Assembly: GCF_002261345.1 (NCBI RefSeq)
Contig: NZ_NEVT01000006.1
Span: forward strand, 1,178,001 to 1,242,000
Length of the DNA stretch: 64,000 nt
Direction: 5' to 3'
From: Bordetella genomosp. 2
Lineage (GTDB): Bacteria; Pseudomonadota; Gammaproteobacteria; Burkholderiales; Burkholderiaceae_B
The position numbers and the translations under genes were made by a program. Under the pieces are notes generated by a model, which was given only the letters and a program-made list of their open reading frames with translations, was not told the DNA's origin and did no database searches. Below, one piece after another: positions 18,698 through 26,550 of the stretch (the stretch's first letter is position 1; the number at the start of each line of letters is the position of its first letter).

Positions 18698-19621
18698 ATG
18701 ATTTCTGACAAGAATGGTGATCCTGACTCACCATCGAGCGATGCGCGCCTGCCTTCGCTGCTGGCGCTGCGCTGCTTCGAGGCCGCCGCCCGGCTGGAGA
18801 ATTTCAGTCGCGCGGCGAGCGAACTGCACCTGACCCACGGCGCCGTCAGCCGCGCCGTGCGCCTGCTCGAAGACGAGCTGGGCGTGGCGTTGTTCGAGCG
18901 GCGCAGCCGGCGTGTGTTCCTGACCGATGCTGGCCGCACGCTGGCGCGGGCCGTGGGCAATGGCATGGATCTGATGCGCCAGGCCGTCGCCGAGCTGCGC
19001 GCCAGCGCCCGCCAGGGGCGGCGCTGGGTGCTGTCGTGCGAGCCGACGCTGTTGATGCGCTGGCTGATCCCGCGCTGGCCGGACTTCCAGGCCCGGCATC
19101 CGGGGATCGACGTCCATCTGGTGGCGGGCGGTGGACCGTTCTCCTTCGCCAGCGGCATCGACCTCGCGATCCGCCGGGACGACTTCCCCTGGCCCATGGG
19201 CTACCACGTCGAGCCCTTGTTCGCGGAAAAGGTCGGCCCGGTCTGCCGCCCCGACAAGGCGGCAACCTGGTTCAGCACGAAGAAGGCCGACGCCGCGCTC
19301 AAGCCCGGCGCACCGCACCTGCACACGCGCACGCGGCCGGGTGCGTGGCAGGAATGGGCGACGGCCGCAGGCCAGCCCGCGCCGGACGCGCCGGGGCAGA
19401 GCTTCGAGCATTTCTATTTCAGCTTGCAGGCCGCCGTGGCCGGCCTGGGTGTGGCGATCGGCCCGTGGCATCTGGTGCGCGACGACCTGGACAGCGGCGT
19501 GCTGGCCGCGCCACTGGGGTTCGTCGAGGACGGCTCGCGCTACTGCCTGTTGTCGCCGCAGCCCTTGCAACCCGATAGCCCGCAGGCCGATTTGCTGGCG
19601 TGGTTGCGGGCATTGGCATAG
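18698..19621 (+). CDS. LysR-family transcriptional regulator (GcvA-like)
   Basis: A 307-residue LysR protein. The N-terminal HTH contains LPSLLALRCFEAAARLENFSRA and THGAVSRAVRLLEDELG, close to the GcvA/AmpR subgroup. The rest is a substrate-binding-like effector domain. Residues 1-16 (MISDKNGDPDSPSSDA) are a non-conserved leader; no better start is seen. It is transcribed divergently from the LysE-type exporter, the classic arrangement of a LysR activator with its target. Confidence 0.88.
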   Translation: MISDKNGDPDSPSSDARLPSLLALRCFEAAARLENFSRAASELHLTHGAVSRAVRLLEDELGVALFERRSRRVFLTDAGRTLARAVGNGMDLMRQAVAELRASARQGRRWVLSCEPTLLMRWLIPRWPDFQARHPGIDVHLVAGGGPFSFASGIDLAIRRDDFPWPMGYHVEPLFAEKVGPVCRPDKAATWFSTKKADAALKPGAPHLHTRTRPGAWQEWATAAGQPAPDAPGQSFEHFYFSLQAAVAGLGVAIGPWHLVRDDLDSGVLAAPLGFVEDGSRYCLLSPQPLQPDSPQADLLAWLRALA

Positions 19622-19638
19622 TCGGCATCGGGCGCAGC

Positions 19639-19662
19639 AAAAAGGGGCCGAAGCCCCTTTGG
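19639..19662 (-). terminator. Intrinsic terminator after the small ORF / MFS unit
   Basis: On the minus strand AAAGGGGC-TTCG-GCCCCTTT is followed by further T residues and lies seven bases after the small ORF stop at 19668. The stable UUCG tetraloop and U-run make it a convincing terminator. On the plus strand a weaker version also follows the LysR stop at 19621, so it may act in both directions. Confidence 0.8.
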
Positions 19663-19667
19663 CCAGA

Positions 19668-19811
19668 TCAAGCTGCGTTCGGCGAAGGACAGCCGGCCAG
19701 CTTGGCAGGCAGGTACTCCTTGACCGCTGCCGGTGAAGTGAACGAAAAGCTGGTCAAGTACTCGGCAACGTGGCTGACGGCCATCACAGCGAACAGCGTG
19801 ATTGAACACAT
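19668..19811 (-). CDS. Small hypothetical protein, 47 residues
   Basis: An ORF from ATG at 19811 to TGA at 19668. The peptide starts MCSITLFAVMAVSHVAEYLT and ends in KLAGCPSPNAA; the N-terminal third is hydrophobic. It begins 19 bases after the MFS exporter stop and ends seven bases before a strong terminator, as expected for the last gene of an MFS operon. A TAGG three bases before the ATG is a weak ribosome site. It could be a real accessory peptide or the tail of a deleted gene; I do not recognise the family. Confidence 0.4.
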   Translation of the reverse strand: MCSITLFAVMAVSHVAEYLTSFSFTSPAAVKEYLPAKLAGCPSPNAA

Positions 19812-19829
19812 CAGCCTAAAACTCCAGCG

Positions 19830-21011
19830 TCAGTTCCGATTTGTCAGCGCTCTATTCATGGCAAACACCGTCCCCAGCAGCGAGATGGCAAGAGTGCCGA
19901 TGACGACCCAGGCAAACGATGCGACGCCAGTGCGCTCAAGCAGAAGCCCTCCAACTACGCCGCCACCGGCAACAGCCGTATTCCATCCCGTCGTATATGC
20001 GGACTGCGCAACATCAACCGAGTCACCCGCGAAACGAGACAATGCCGTCTGGGTAATCGTGGCGAATCCGCCGAAGGAAAATCCCCAAGCCATGATGGAT
20101 AGATAAACCATCTGCGGGCTATCGCCCCAAAGGCCGAGCAACAGAGAAGCGAAGGCGAAGACAGTAATGCTTGCCACGGCAAGCCGTTGCAACTGGCGAT
20201 CGACCCGCGCACCGACACACCAGAGGCCAACGATCGACCCCGCCCCAAATACAAACAGCACGATATCTACCTTGCTGGACAAGCCCGAGGGTGCCAGGAA
20301 AGGCTCGATGTAGATGTAGAGAATGTTGTGGGCGACGACAAAGGTAAAGACCACCAACAACACGGAACGTATGCCGGTTTTCAGGAAAACACTGGAGAGT
20401 GCCTGGCGCTTTTCCTTCACCTGACCAGGAAAATCTGGAACGATTGCAACGATCCAGGCCATAAGCAGTAGGGCCAGTGCTGTCATCAATCCAAAGGCGC
20501 CTTGCCAACCGATGAGCCGGCCTAACCAAGTGCCGAGTGGAACACCGAGCACCAATGCGATGGTCGCGCCAGCGCCAGAAATTGCGATTGCTCGACCGCT
20601 GAGGTGAGCCGGTGACATGCGCACAGCGTAGCCAGCCAGCAAAGACCAGACGATGCCGCCAAAGACACCCGCGAAAAACCGCGCCATGAGGGAAACGCCA
20701 TAACTTTCGGACAGCGCAGTGACAAGATTGACAACTGCGAACCCGAGGATCGCGATCAGAAGCAGTGGACGCCTACGCACGCCTTGCGTCAGCGTCGTGA
20801 CGGGGATCGCGGCGACCAATGCGCCCACTGCATAGGCACTGATGAACTGTCCGGCAAGACTTTCTGAGACGTTCAGCCCCTGAGCGATGGAGGACAGGAG
20901 CCCCGCCGGCATGATCTCGGTAAGCAAGGTGATGAAGGCCGCCATCGCCAATGCCAGCAAGGCGCCTAACGGCAGTCTTTCCGCATTTCCAAGCGCGGTA
21001 CTCGTTGTCAT
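19830..21011 (-). CDS. MFS drug/sugar efflux transporter (DHA1 family)
   Basis: A 393-residue protein with twelve predicted membrane segments. The loop after segment 2 (GVRRRPLLLI) matches motif A of drug:proton antiporters, and LSGRAIAISGAGATIALVLGVPLG resembles motif C in segment 5. It is of the SotB/AraJ/YdhP type that exports sugars or small toxic compounds. Its base composition is visibly lower in G+C than flanking genes. It is divergent from the LysR gene at 21153, its probable regulator, and both belong to a transferred islet beside tRNA-Arg. Confidence 0.88.
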   Translation of the reverse strand: MTTSTALGNAERLPLGALLALAMAAFITLLTEIMPAGLLSSIAQGLNVSESLAGQFISAYAVGALVAAIPVTTLTQGVRRRPLLLIAILGFAVVNLVTALSESYGVSLMARFFAGVFGGIVWSLLAGYAVRMSPAHLSGRAIAISGAGATIALVLGVPLGTWLGRLIGWQGAFGLMTALALLLMAWIVAIVPDFPGQVKEKRQALSSVFLKTGIRSVLLVVFTFVVAHNILYIYIEPFLAPSGLSSKVDIVLFVFGAGSIVGLWCVGARVDRQLQRLAVASITVFAFASLLLGLWGDSPQMVYLSIMAWGFSFGGFATITQTALSRFAGDSVDVAQSAYTTGWNTAVAGGGVVGGLLLERTGVASFAWVVIGTLAISLLGTVFAMNRALTNRN

Positions 21012-21152
21012 TTAAAGCCCTTCCTTCTCTATTTCTGCGCAACCGATTGCCACGCCAGAGTGCTCCCCAACAGTGTCGTGCAACGTGGATAAATGAAAAA
21101 TAGGCTACAGTTCACAATACTTGTGACTTATATGTCATTAATTGGAGGGTGC

Positions 21153-22040
21153 ATGGAAAACTTGGGTGCGCTGAATGTGTTTGTTCGCGCAGGTGAAGCG
21201 CTCAGCTTCACCGCCGCAGGCCGGCAACTCGGAATTTCAGCATCGGCCGTCAGCAAGGCGATCGTGCGACTGGAAGAACGTCTGGGTGTGAGGTTGTTCC
21301 ATCGTTCCACCCGCACCATCAACCTGACCCCGGAAGGCGCGATATTCCTGGAGCGCTGCCGCCGTATCCTTTGCGAAGTGGAGTCGGCAGAAGCAGAACT
21401 TCTACAGACTCAAAGCGCTCCGAAAGGAAAGCTGCGCATTAGCCTGCCGTCGGTCGGTACGCTTTTTATGCCGAAGCTCGCTACGTTCAAGCGGCTCTAC
21501 CCAGACATTGAGCTGGACTTCGACTATTCAGATCGCTTGGTAGACGTCATTGAAGAGGGCTTCGACGCGGTGATTCGCACCGGTGAGCCTAGTGATTCCC
21601 GATTGATGTCGCGGCGTCTTGGCTCCTGCCGCAGAGTGATCGTCGGCGCACCGAGCTATTTCAGTCAGGCCGGTGTTCCGCACGAGCCTGCCGATCTGAC
21701 CAGTCACGCCTGCTTGCTGTATCGCTTCCCAAGCACGGGAAAATTGGACACGTGGCCTGTCACACGCACTACTGATATGCCGGCGATTGAATTGCCGATC
21801 AGCATGGTGACCAACACACTCGATCCTCAGGTATGTTTTGCCGAGCAGGGGTTGGGCATCGCTTGCCTTCCAGAGATTGCAGTGCGACAGCAATTGCAAG
21901 ACGGCAAGCTAATTACCGTGCTCGACGAGTACAACCACGAAAGCATGGTCTTCCATGTGCTGTGGCCTTCAAGCCGTCACCTCTCTCCGAAAATCAGAGC
22001 ATTTGTGGACTTCATTGCTGAGAACTTGTTTCCTTTCTGA
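21153..22040 (+). CDS. LysR-family transcriptional regulator (CrgA-like)
   Basis: A 295-residue LysR protein starting MENLGALNVFVRAGEALSFT, with HTH RQLGISASAVSKAIVRLEER and RLFHRSTRTINLTPEG. The ATG at 21153 follows GGAGGG and gives the standard N-terminus; an in-frame ATG at 21093 adds 20 unlikely residues. It is divergent from the MFS exporter gene. Lower G+C than the surroundings marks it as part of the same islet. Its last 72 bases are overlapped by the antisense tail of the decayed integrase reading frame. Confidence 0.88.
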   Translation: MENLGALNVFVRAGEALSFTAAGRQLGISASAVSKAIVRLEERLGVRLFHRSTRTINLTPEGAIFLERCRRILCEVESAEAELLQTQSAPKGKLRISLPSVGTLFMPKLATFKRLYPDIELDFDYSDRLVDVIEEGFDAVIRTGEPSDSRLMSRRLGSCRRVIVGAPSYFSQAGVPHEPADLTSHACLLYRFPSTGKLDTWPVTRTTDMPAIELPISMVTNTLDPQVCFAEQGLGIACLPEIAVRQQLQDGKLITVLDEYNHESMVFHVLWPSSRHLSPKIRAFVDFIAENLFPF

Positions 22041-22367
22041 CTGGGCTTGCCAATCGGTGCTGGGCACAACGTCCTGGATGATCTGATTGGTGCCGTCCGG
22101 GCGCTTCACGTCCTGCACCTTCATCCGGCCCAGGATCGGGATGATGCAGCGGTCGATGACGCCCTGATAGCCGCGCTGCGTGCCGGGCTTGTTACGCTGC
22201 TTGGAGTAGTCCTCCATGAAGGTGTGGCAATATTCCTTCATGGTCTGTGCCTTGCTGGCGGTGATCTTGCACAGGAAGCCGGGCAGCACGGTGTCCCGCA
22301 GTTCGAAGGCCTGCGCCTGGGGCTTGGCGGCATCGACGGCGGACTTGGTGAGTTTGATTCTTGCCAT
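21969..22367 (-). pseudogene. Decayed tyrosine recombinase (integrase) fragment
   Basis: A 132-codon frame, against about 400 for the intact family. It begins MARIKLTKSAVDAAKPQAQA and LRDTVLPGFLCKIT, the N-terminal arm-binding domain (DUF4102 type). It then jumps to a core-binding segment (FMEDYSKQRNKPGTQRGYQG, ILGRMKVQDVKRPD). A stretch seems deleted between the two, another between KRPD and GTNQII, and the whole catalytic domain is missing. The tail after about residue 109 is only antisense to the LysR gene. It lies just downstream of the 3' end of tRNA-Arg, where such integrases usually sit. Confidence 0.8.
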
Positions 22368-22444
22368 GATGACTCCTCGGATAAACCTGCTATAGCGGGC
22401 TGGGGCGTAGCCCAGCGAAATGCCGGGCTGGAGTCATCGCCGAA

Positions 22445-22480
22445 CAAAAAAAGGGCTTGCCGCATCAGCGGCAAGCCCTT
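22445..22480 (-). terminator. Intrinsic terminator downstream of tRNA-Arg
   Basis: On the minus strand AAGGGCTTGCCGC, loop TGAT, GCGGCAAGCCCTT is followed by a run of T residues (complement of 22445-22452). It lies 18 bases after the encoded CCA of the tRNA, so it ends the tRNA transcript. It also separates the tRNA from the integrase remnant. Confidence 0.88.
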
Positions 22481-22497
22481 GGCTTTCCAGCATATTC

Positions 22498-22574
22498 TGG
22501 CGCGCCCGGCAGGATTCGAACCCACGACCCCTTGGTTCGTAGCCAAGTACTCTATCCAACTGAGCTACGGGCGC
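22498..22574 (-). tRNA. tRNA-Arg (anticodon ACG)
   Basis: A complete 77-nt cloverleaf on the minus strand: acceptor GCGCCCG/CGGGCGC, D arm with AGCTCAGTTGGATAGAGTA, anticodon stem CTTGG/CCAAG around CTACGAA, T arm GTGGGTTCGAATCC, discriminator G and an encoded CCA. The wobble A is normally deaminated to inosine, reading CGU, CGC and CGA. The adjacent integrase remnant suggests that its 3' end served as an attachment site. Confidence 0.97.
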
Positions 22575-22588
22575 TGTAAAGACAGAAA

Positions 22589-24043
22589 CTATAGCACCTT
22601 TTCCTGGCCTTCAGCAAATCGCAACGCCATGCCCGCCTGGCGCCCCGCCATCGCCATGTAGTCCACCGCCAGGTTCGACAGTGCCCGCACGCCGTTCACC
22701 AGGCCGGATTCGTCCACGTAGAAGCGCGGCGAATGGTTGGGCGCGGCCTGCTGCGGGTCGGTACCCTTGGGCGTGACGCCCAGGTAGAAGAACAGGCCCG
22801 GCACTTTCTCCTGGTAGAACGAGAAATCTTCCGAGGCGGTGGCCTTGGGCTGCAGGCCGTAGTTGCCCTCGCCCGCCACGCGCCGCAGCGTCGGCGCCAT
22901 CTGCTCGGTCAAGGCCGGCGGGTTGACGGTCGCGTTGTACAGCTCGACGATCTTGACGTCGGCCCGGGCGCCGGCGCTTTGCGCGATCGACGTCGCGGTG
23001 CGCTCCAGCCGCTGGTGGATGTCCTTCTTCATGCCTTCGTCGTAGGTGCGGATGGTGCCGGTCATGTGCACCTTCTCCGGCACGATGTTCATGCGGTTGC
23101 CGCCGTTGAACACGCCTACCGTCACCACGGCCGGCTCCAGCATGCTGTTGATCTGGCGGCTGGGGATGGTCTGGATGCCCATCACGATCTGCGACCCCAC
23201 CACGATCGGGTCGATGCCCGACCAGGGGCGCGCGCCGTGGGTCTGCTTGCCGGTGACGTCGATCCAGAACTGGTCCGCGGCGGCCATGGCGGGGCCGCTG
23301 CGCCAGGCCAGCCAGCCGGCGGGATAACTGCTCGACACGTGCAGCCCGAAAATCGCGTCCACCTTCGGATTGTCCAGCACCCCTTCCTGCACCATCATCT
23401 TGGCGCCCCAGGTCTTGACGCCGTCGGGCTCGAAGTCGGCCGGGCTCTCCTCGGCCGGCTGGAAGATGAATTTCACGCTGCCGGGCAGTTGCTCCTTCAT
23501 GCCGGCCAGCACTTCGGCGGTCGCCATCAGGATGGCCGTATGGGTGTCGTGCCCGCAGGCGTGCATGACATCGACCTCCTTGCCCAGGTAGCTGCCCTTG
23601 GCCTTGGAGGCAAACGGCACATCCACCGCTTCCTTGACCGGCAAGGCGTCCATGTCGGCCCGCAGGGCCACCACCGGGCCCGGCTTGCCGCCGCGCAGCA
23701 CCGCCACCACGCCGGTGCGGGCCACGCCGGTCTGCACCTCCATGCCGAGCGCGCGCAGGTGGTCGGCGACCAGCTTGGCGGTGCGGGTTTCCTGGTTGCC
23801 CAGCTCCGGATGCTGGTGGATGTCGCGGCGCCAGGCGATCAGCTTGTCCTCGATCTTGCGCGCCGCCTCGTCGATCTGCGCCGCCAATTGCGGCATGGGC
23901 GCGGCCGGGGCGGCCTGGGCGGGGCCGGCGGCCGGCGGCTGCGCCGCGGCGGGCGCGCCCAGTGCCATTTGCACGGCGAGCGCGGCCGCGGTCAGAGAGA
24001 TAGCGCCCGGCAACCGGGCAACGCGGTAATGCGGGAATTTCAT
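22589..24043 (-). CDS. Exported M20-family amidohydrolase / aminoacylase-type peptidase
   Basis: A 484-residue metallohydrolase with a signal peptide (residues 1 to about 37, ending GAPAAAQ) and an Ala/Pro-rich stretch. The M20 zinc motifs are HACGHDTHTAILM, QPAEES and GLHVSSSYP, and KTHGARP-like (KQTHGARPWSGID) marks the dimerisation/substrate-binding region. Family members hydrolyse N-acyl amino acids or hippurate-like compounds. The ATG at 24043 follows GGAGA; an upstream ATG at 24055 is less well placed. It is probably periplasmic, which is less usual than the cytoplasmic HipO type. Confidence 0.87.
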   Translation of the reverse strand: MKFPHYRVARLPGAISLTAAALAVQMALGAPAAAQPPAAGPAQAAPAAPMPQLAAQIDEAARKIEDKLIAWRRDIHQHPELGNQETRTAKLVADHLRALGMEVQTGVARTGVVAVLRGGKPGPVVALRADMDALPVKEAVDVPFASKAKGSYLGKEVDVMHACGHDTHTAILMATAEVLAGMKEQLPGSVKFIFQPAEESPADFEPDGVKTWGAKMMVQEGVLDNPKVDAIFGLHVSSSYPAGWLAWRSGPAMAAADQFWIDVTGKQTHGARPWSGIDPIVVGSQIVMGIQTIPSRQINSMLEPAVVTVGVFNGGNRMNIVPEKVHMTGTIRTYDEGMKKDIHQRLERTATSIAQSAGARADVKIVELYNATVNPPALTEQMAPTLRRVAGEGNYGLQPKATASEDFSFYQEKVPGLFFYLGVTPKGTDPQQAAPNHSPRFYVDESGLVNGVRALSNLAVDYMAMAGRQAGMALRFAEGQEKVL

Positions 24044-24162
24044 GCATGTCTCCATCGGATGAGTCTGGCCCTGTCCGGCTGAGCCGACGGCTCGACGCGC
24101 ATGAGAGCCGGCCAGGCCATGCATGATGGTACGCCGCTCCGCGCCGCCACGGCGCGACCGCC

Positions 24163-25038
24163 TCAGGCCGTCGCGTCGGCGCCGCTGCCCAGCGCCTCGC
24201 GCAGCCAGCCGATGAAGGCGCGCACCTGCGCATCGGCGTCCCGCCCGGCGCCCGGCAGGGCCATCAGGCCGCCGGGAAACTGCACGAAGCCGTGCGGCGC
24301 CACCAGGGTCCCGTCGTCCAGCTCCTTGCGCACCAGGCGCTGCTCGACCAGCGCCACGCCGAGGCCGGCGGCGGCGGCCTCGATGCACAGGTGGGTATGC
24401 GGGAAGGTGATCTCGGGCCCCAGCTCCAGGTCGATGCCGGACAAAGCCTGCCATTGCGTCCAGGCGCTGGTGGTGAAGTCATGGGCGATGCGCGCCGGCG
24501 TCGCGCCGGCGCGCGGATAGCCGGGGGCCGCGACCGGGCCGAAGGCGACCGGCGCCAGCGCGATCGCCGCCGCGCGGTCGGCTTGCGGATAAGTGGCCAG
24601 GTCCCAGGCGATCAGCAAGTCGGCGCCTTCGCCGCGCAGCTCGCGCGCCGAGGTCATGGACAGGCGGATCCGGATGTCGGGCCGCTTGCGGTAGAAATCG
24701 CCCAGGTGCGGCACCAGCCAGCGCATGGCGAAGGTGGCGCTGCATGCGACGTGCAGGCCCGGATGGCGGGCGCGCCGCACAATGCCCGCGTAGCCGGCCT
24801 CCAGCCGGTCGAACAGCGGCTGCACCAGCGCATATAGCGCCGCGCCATGCTCGTTGAGCCGCAAGCCGTTGCCCTGCTTGTCGAACAGGGCGATGCCGGC
24901 GTGCTCCTGCAGCAACTGCAACTGCCGGCTGACCGCGCCGTGGGTGCGGTGCAGTTCTTGCGCCGCCGCGGTCACCGACCCGGTGCGGGCGATGGCCTCG
25001 AAGACCTTCAACGCGGACAGCGGCGGGAGCGAGCGCAT
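24163..25038 (-). CDS. LysR-family transcriptional regulator (GcvA-like)
   Basis: A 291-residue LysR protein: RSLPPLSALKVFEAIARTGS and the HTH TAAAQELHRTHGAVSRQLQL near residues 20-45, followed by an effector-binding domain. It is divergent from the O-methyltransferase gene at 25152 and converges toward nothing; the M20 hydrolase gene lies downstream on the same strand after 119 bases. The most likely targets are itself and the methyltransferase. Confidence 0.88.
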   Translation of the reverse strand: MRSLPPLSALKVFEAIARTGSVTAAAQELHRTHGAVSRQLQLLQEHAGIALFDKQGNGLRLNEHGAALYALVQPLFDRLEAGYAGIVRRARHPGLHVACSATFAMRWLVPHLGDFYRKRPDIRIRLSMTSARELRGEGADLLIAWDLATYPQADRAAAIALAPVAFGPVAAPGYPRAGATPARIAHDFTTSAWTQWQALSGIDLELGPEITFPHTHLCIEAAAAGLGVALVEQRLVRKELDDGTLVAPHGFVQFPGGLMALPGAGRDADAQVRAFIGWLREALGSGADATA

Positions 25039-25151
25039 GTGAACCCATTGTGAAAAAAACTGACGCAGCCGCCAGATTAACTCGATATCCGGAAACGCGG
25101 CGGCTGCGTACCATCGATGCCATCACAAACTCTGCTTTGATCAGGCACGCC

Positions 25152-25823
25152 ATGGACCAGAACCAGTGGAACAACGTAGACGACTACTTCGAGACCGCCC
25201 TGCACCTGAGCGATCCGGTGCTGGAACAGGCGCTGGCGCGCGCCCGCGCGGCCGGCCTGCCGCCTCACGAAGTGGCGCCCAACCAGGGCCGGCTGCTGCA
25301 GATTTTTGCACAGATGGCGCGGGCCCGGCGGATCCTGGAGATCGGTACGCTGGGCGGCTACAGCACCATCTGGCTGGCGCGCGCCCTGCCGCCCGGCGGA
25401 CAACTCGTCACGCTGGAACGCGACCCCGTGCGCGCGCGCATCGCGCGCGCCAACGTGGCCAGCGCCGGCCTGGCGGCCTGCGTCGACGTGATCGAGGACG
25501 ATGCGCGCGATGCCTTGCGGCGCATGGTGGCCGAGCATGCGCCGCCCTTCGACCTGATCTTCCTGGATGCCGACAAGGCCGACAACCCGGCCTACCTGGC
25601 GGCGGCGCTGGCCCTGGCGCGCGACGGCACGGTCATTGTCGGCGACAACATCATCCGCGGCGGACGCATCGCCGACCCGGCCGCCGCGGACCAGCCGGAC
25701 GTGCGCGGCGCGCGGCGCTTCCTGGAAGAACTGGGCCGCGACCTGCGACTGACCGCCACGGCCATCCAGACCGTCGGCGGCAAAGGCTGGGACGGCTTCG
25801 CGCTGGCGCTGGTGTCGCGCTGA
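25152..25823 (+). CDS. O-methyltransferase (SAM-dependent, catechol/caffeoyl-CoA OMT family)
   Basis: A 223-residue class I methyltransferase. Motif I is ILEIGTLGGYSTIWLARALP, followed by VTLERDP and FDLIFLDADKADNPAYL with the metal-binding Asp cluster of the Mg-dependent OMT_3 family. The start at 25152 (MDQNQWNNVDDYF) matches the family; an in-frame ATG at 25050 would add 34 unlike residues. The acceptor is not predictable. It is divergent from the LysR gene. Confidence 0.87.
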   Translation: MDQNQWNNVDDYFETALHLSDPVLEQALARARAAGLPPHEVAPNQGRLLQIFAQMARARRILEIGTLGGYSTIWLARALPPGGQLVTLERDPVRARIARANVASAGLAACVDVIEDDARDALRRMVAEHAPPFDLIFLDADKADNPAYLAAALALARDGTVIVGDNIIRGGRIADPAAADQPDVRGARRFLEELGRDLRLTATAIQTVGGKGWDGFALALVSR

Positions 25824-25840
25824 ACGGCGGCCCGCCTGCG

Positions 25841-26413
25841 CTAGGCAGCGCCTCCCGCGGACGAACCCCGGCCGGCGGCAATGAGCGACGCCATCGGCTT
25901 GCTCATGATCACGCTGCGGTAGTTCGCATGCTGCCAGGTGACGTGCTCGATGAACCGGTAGCCGCGCCGGGCATACCACTGCACCAGGTGGGTGGCGGGC
26001 TCGGCGGTATCGAGCGCGATCTCGGCCGCGCCGGTCTGCGCCGCGCGCCGCTCGACCAGGTCCATCAGGCGCGTGCCCAGGCCGACCGCTTGCCATGCCG
26101 GGTCGACGCCGAACTGCGCCAGCATGGCGATGTCCGGCCGGTCCAGCCATGCCGAGCCGGCCGCCCGTTCCTTCGGCTTGAAAACAATGGTGCCCACCAA
26201 TGCGCCCGCGTGCACGGCCACATAGCATTCGCCCTGGGCGATGCGCTGGCGCGTCACGGCTTCGGACTGATAGGTCGCCTTGTACCGCAGCCCCATGTCC
26301 GCCAGCCGCGCGTAAGCCCGGTGCAGCAAGCCGGTCAGTTCGGCCACCGAATCGTGTTCCGCGACCGGCCGCAACTCGACGTCGGCCGGGTTGCGCTGCG
26401 CGCGCGTGGTCAT
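25841..26413 (-). CDS. GNAT-family N-acetyltransferase
   Basis: A 190-residue acetyltransferase with the GNAT acetyl-CoA loop as QAVGLGTRLMDLVERRAAQ and upstream strand IAMLAQFGVDPAWQ. YARRGYRFIEHVTW near the C-terminus is the usual late motif. It ends close to the methyltransferase gene, on the opposite strand, with 17 bases between stop codons. The substrate is unknown. Confidence 0.85.
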   Translation of the reverse strand: MTTRAQRNPADVELRPVAEHDSVAELTGLLHRAYARLADMGLRYKATYQSEAVTRQRIAQGECYVAVHAGALVGTIVFKPKERAAGSAWLDRPDIAMLAQFGVDPAWQAVGLGTRLMDLVERRAAQTGAAEIALDTAEPATHLVQWYARRGYRFIEHVTWQHANYRSVIMSKPMASLIAAGRGSSAGGAA

Positions 26414-26550
26414 GTGCTGCGTCTCCCGGGATACGGCGGCGCGCGGGCTGCACTGCCCGCGCCGGGCCTGGACCCGCTGCCGCCATGAAAGGCGGCAGCC
26501 CGCTCATGCTGGAGCGGCAAGCATAACGCAGCCGGCGGGCCGCGCGCCCG

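Noticed and set aside
19620-22500. A direct repeat of the tRNA-Arg 3' end marking the far island boundary
   Set aside because: No copy of CGGCAGGATTCGAA was found near 19620-19680, so an attachment site pair cannot be shown.
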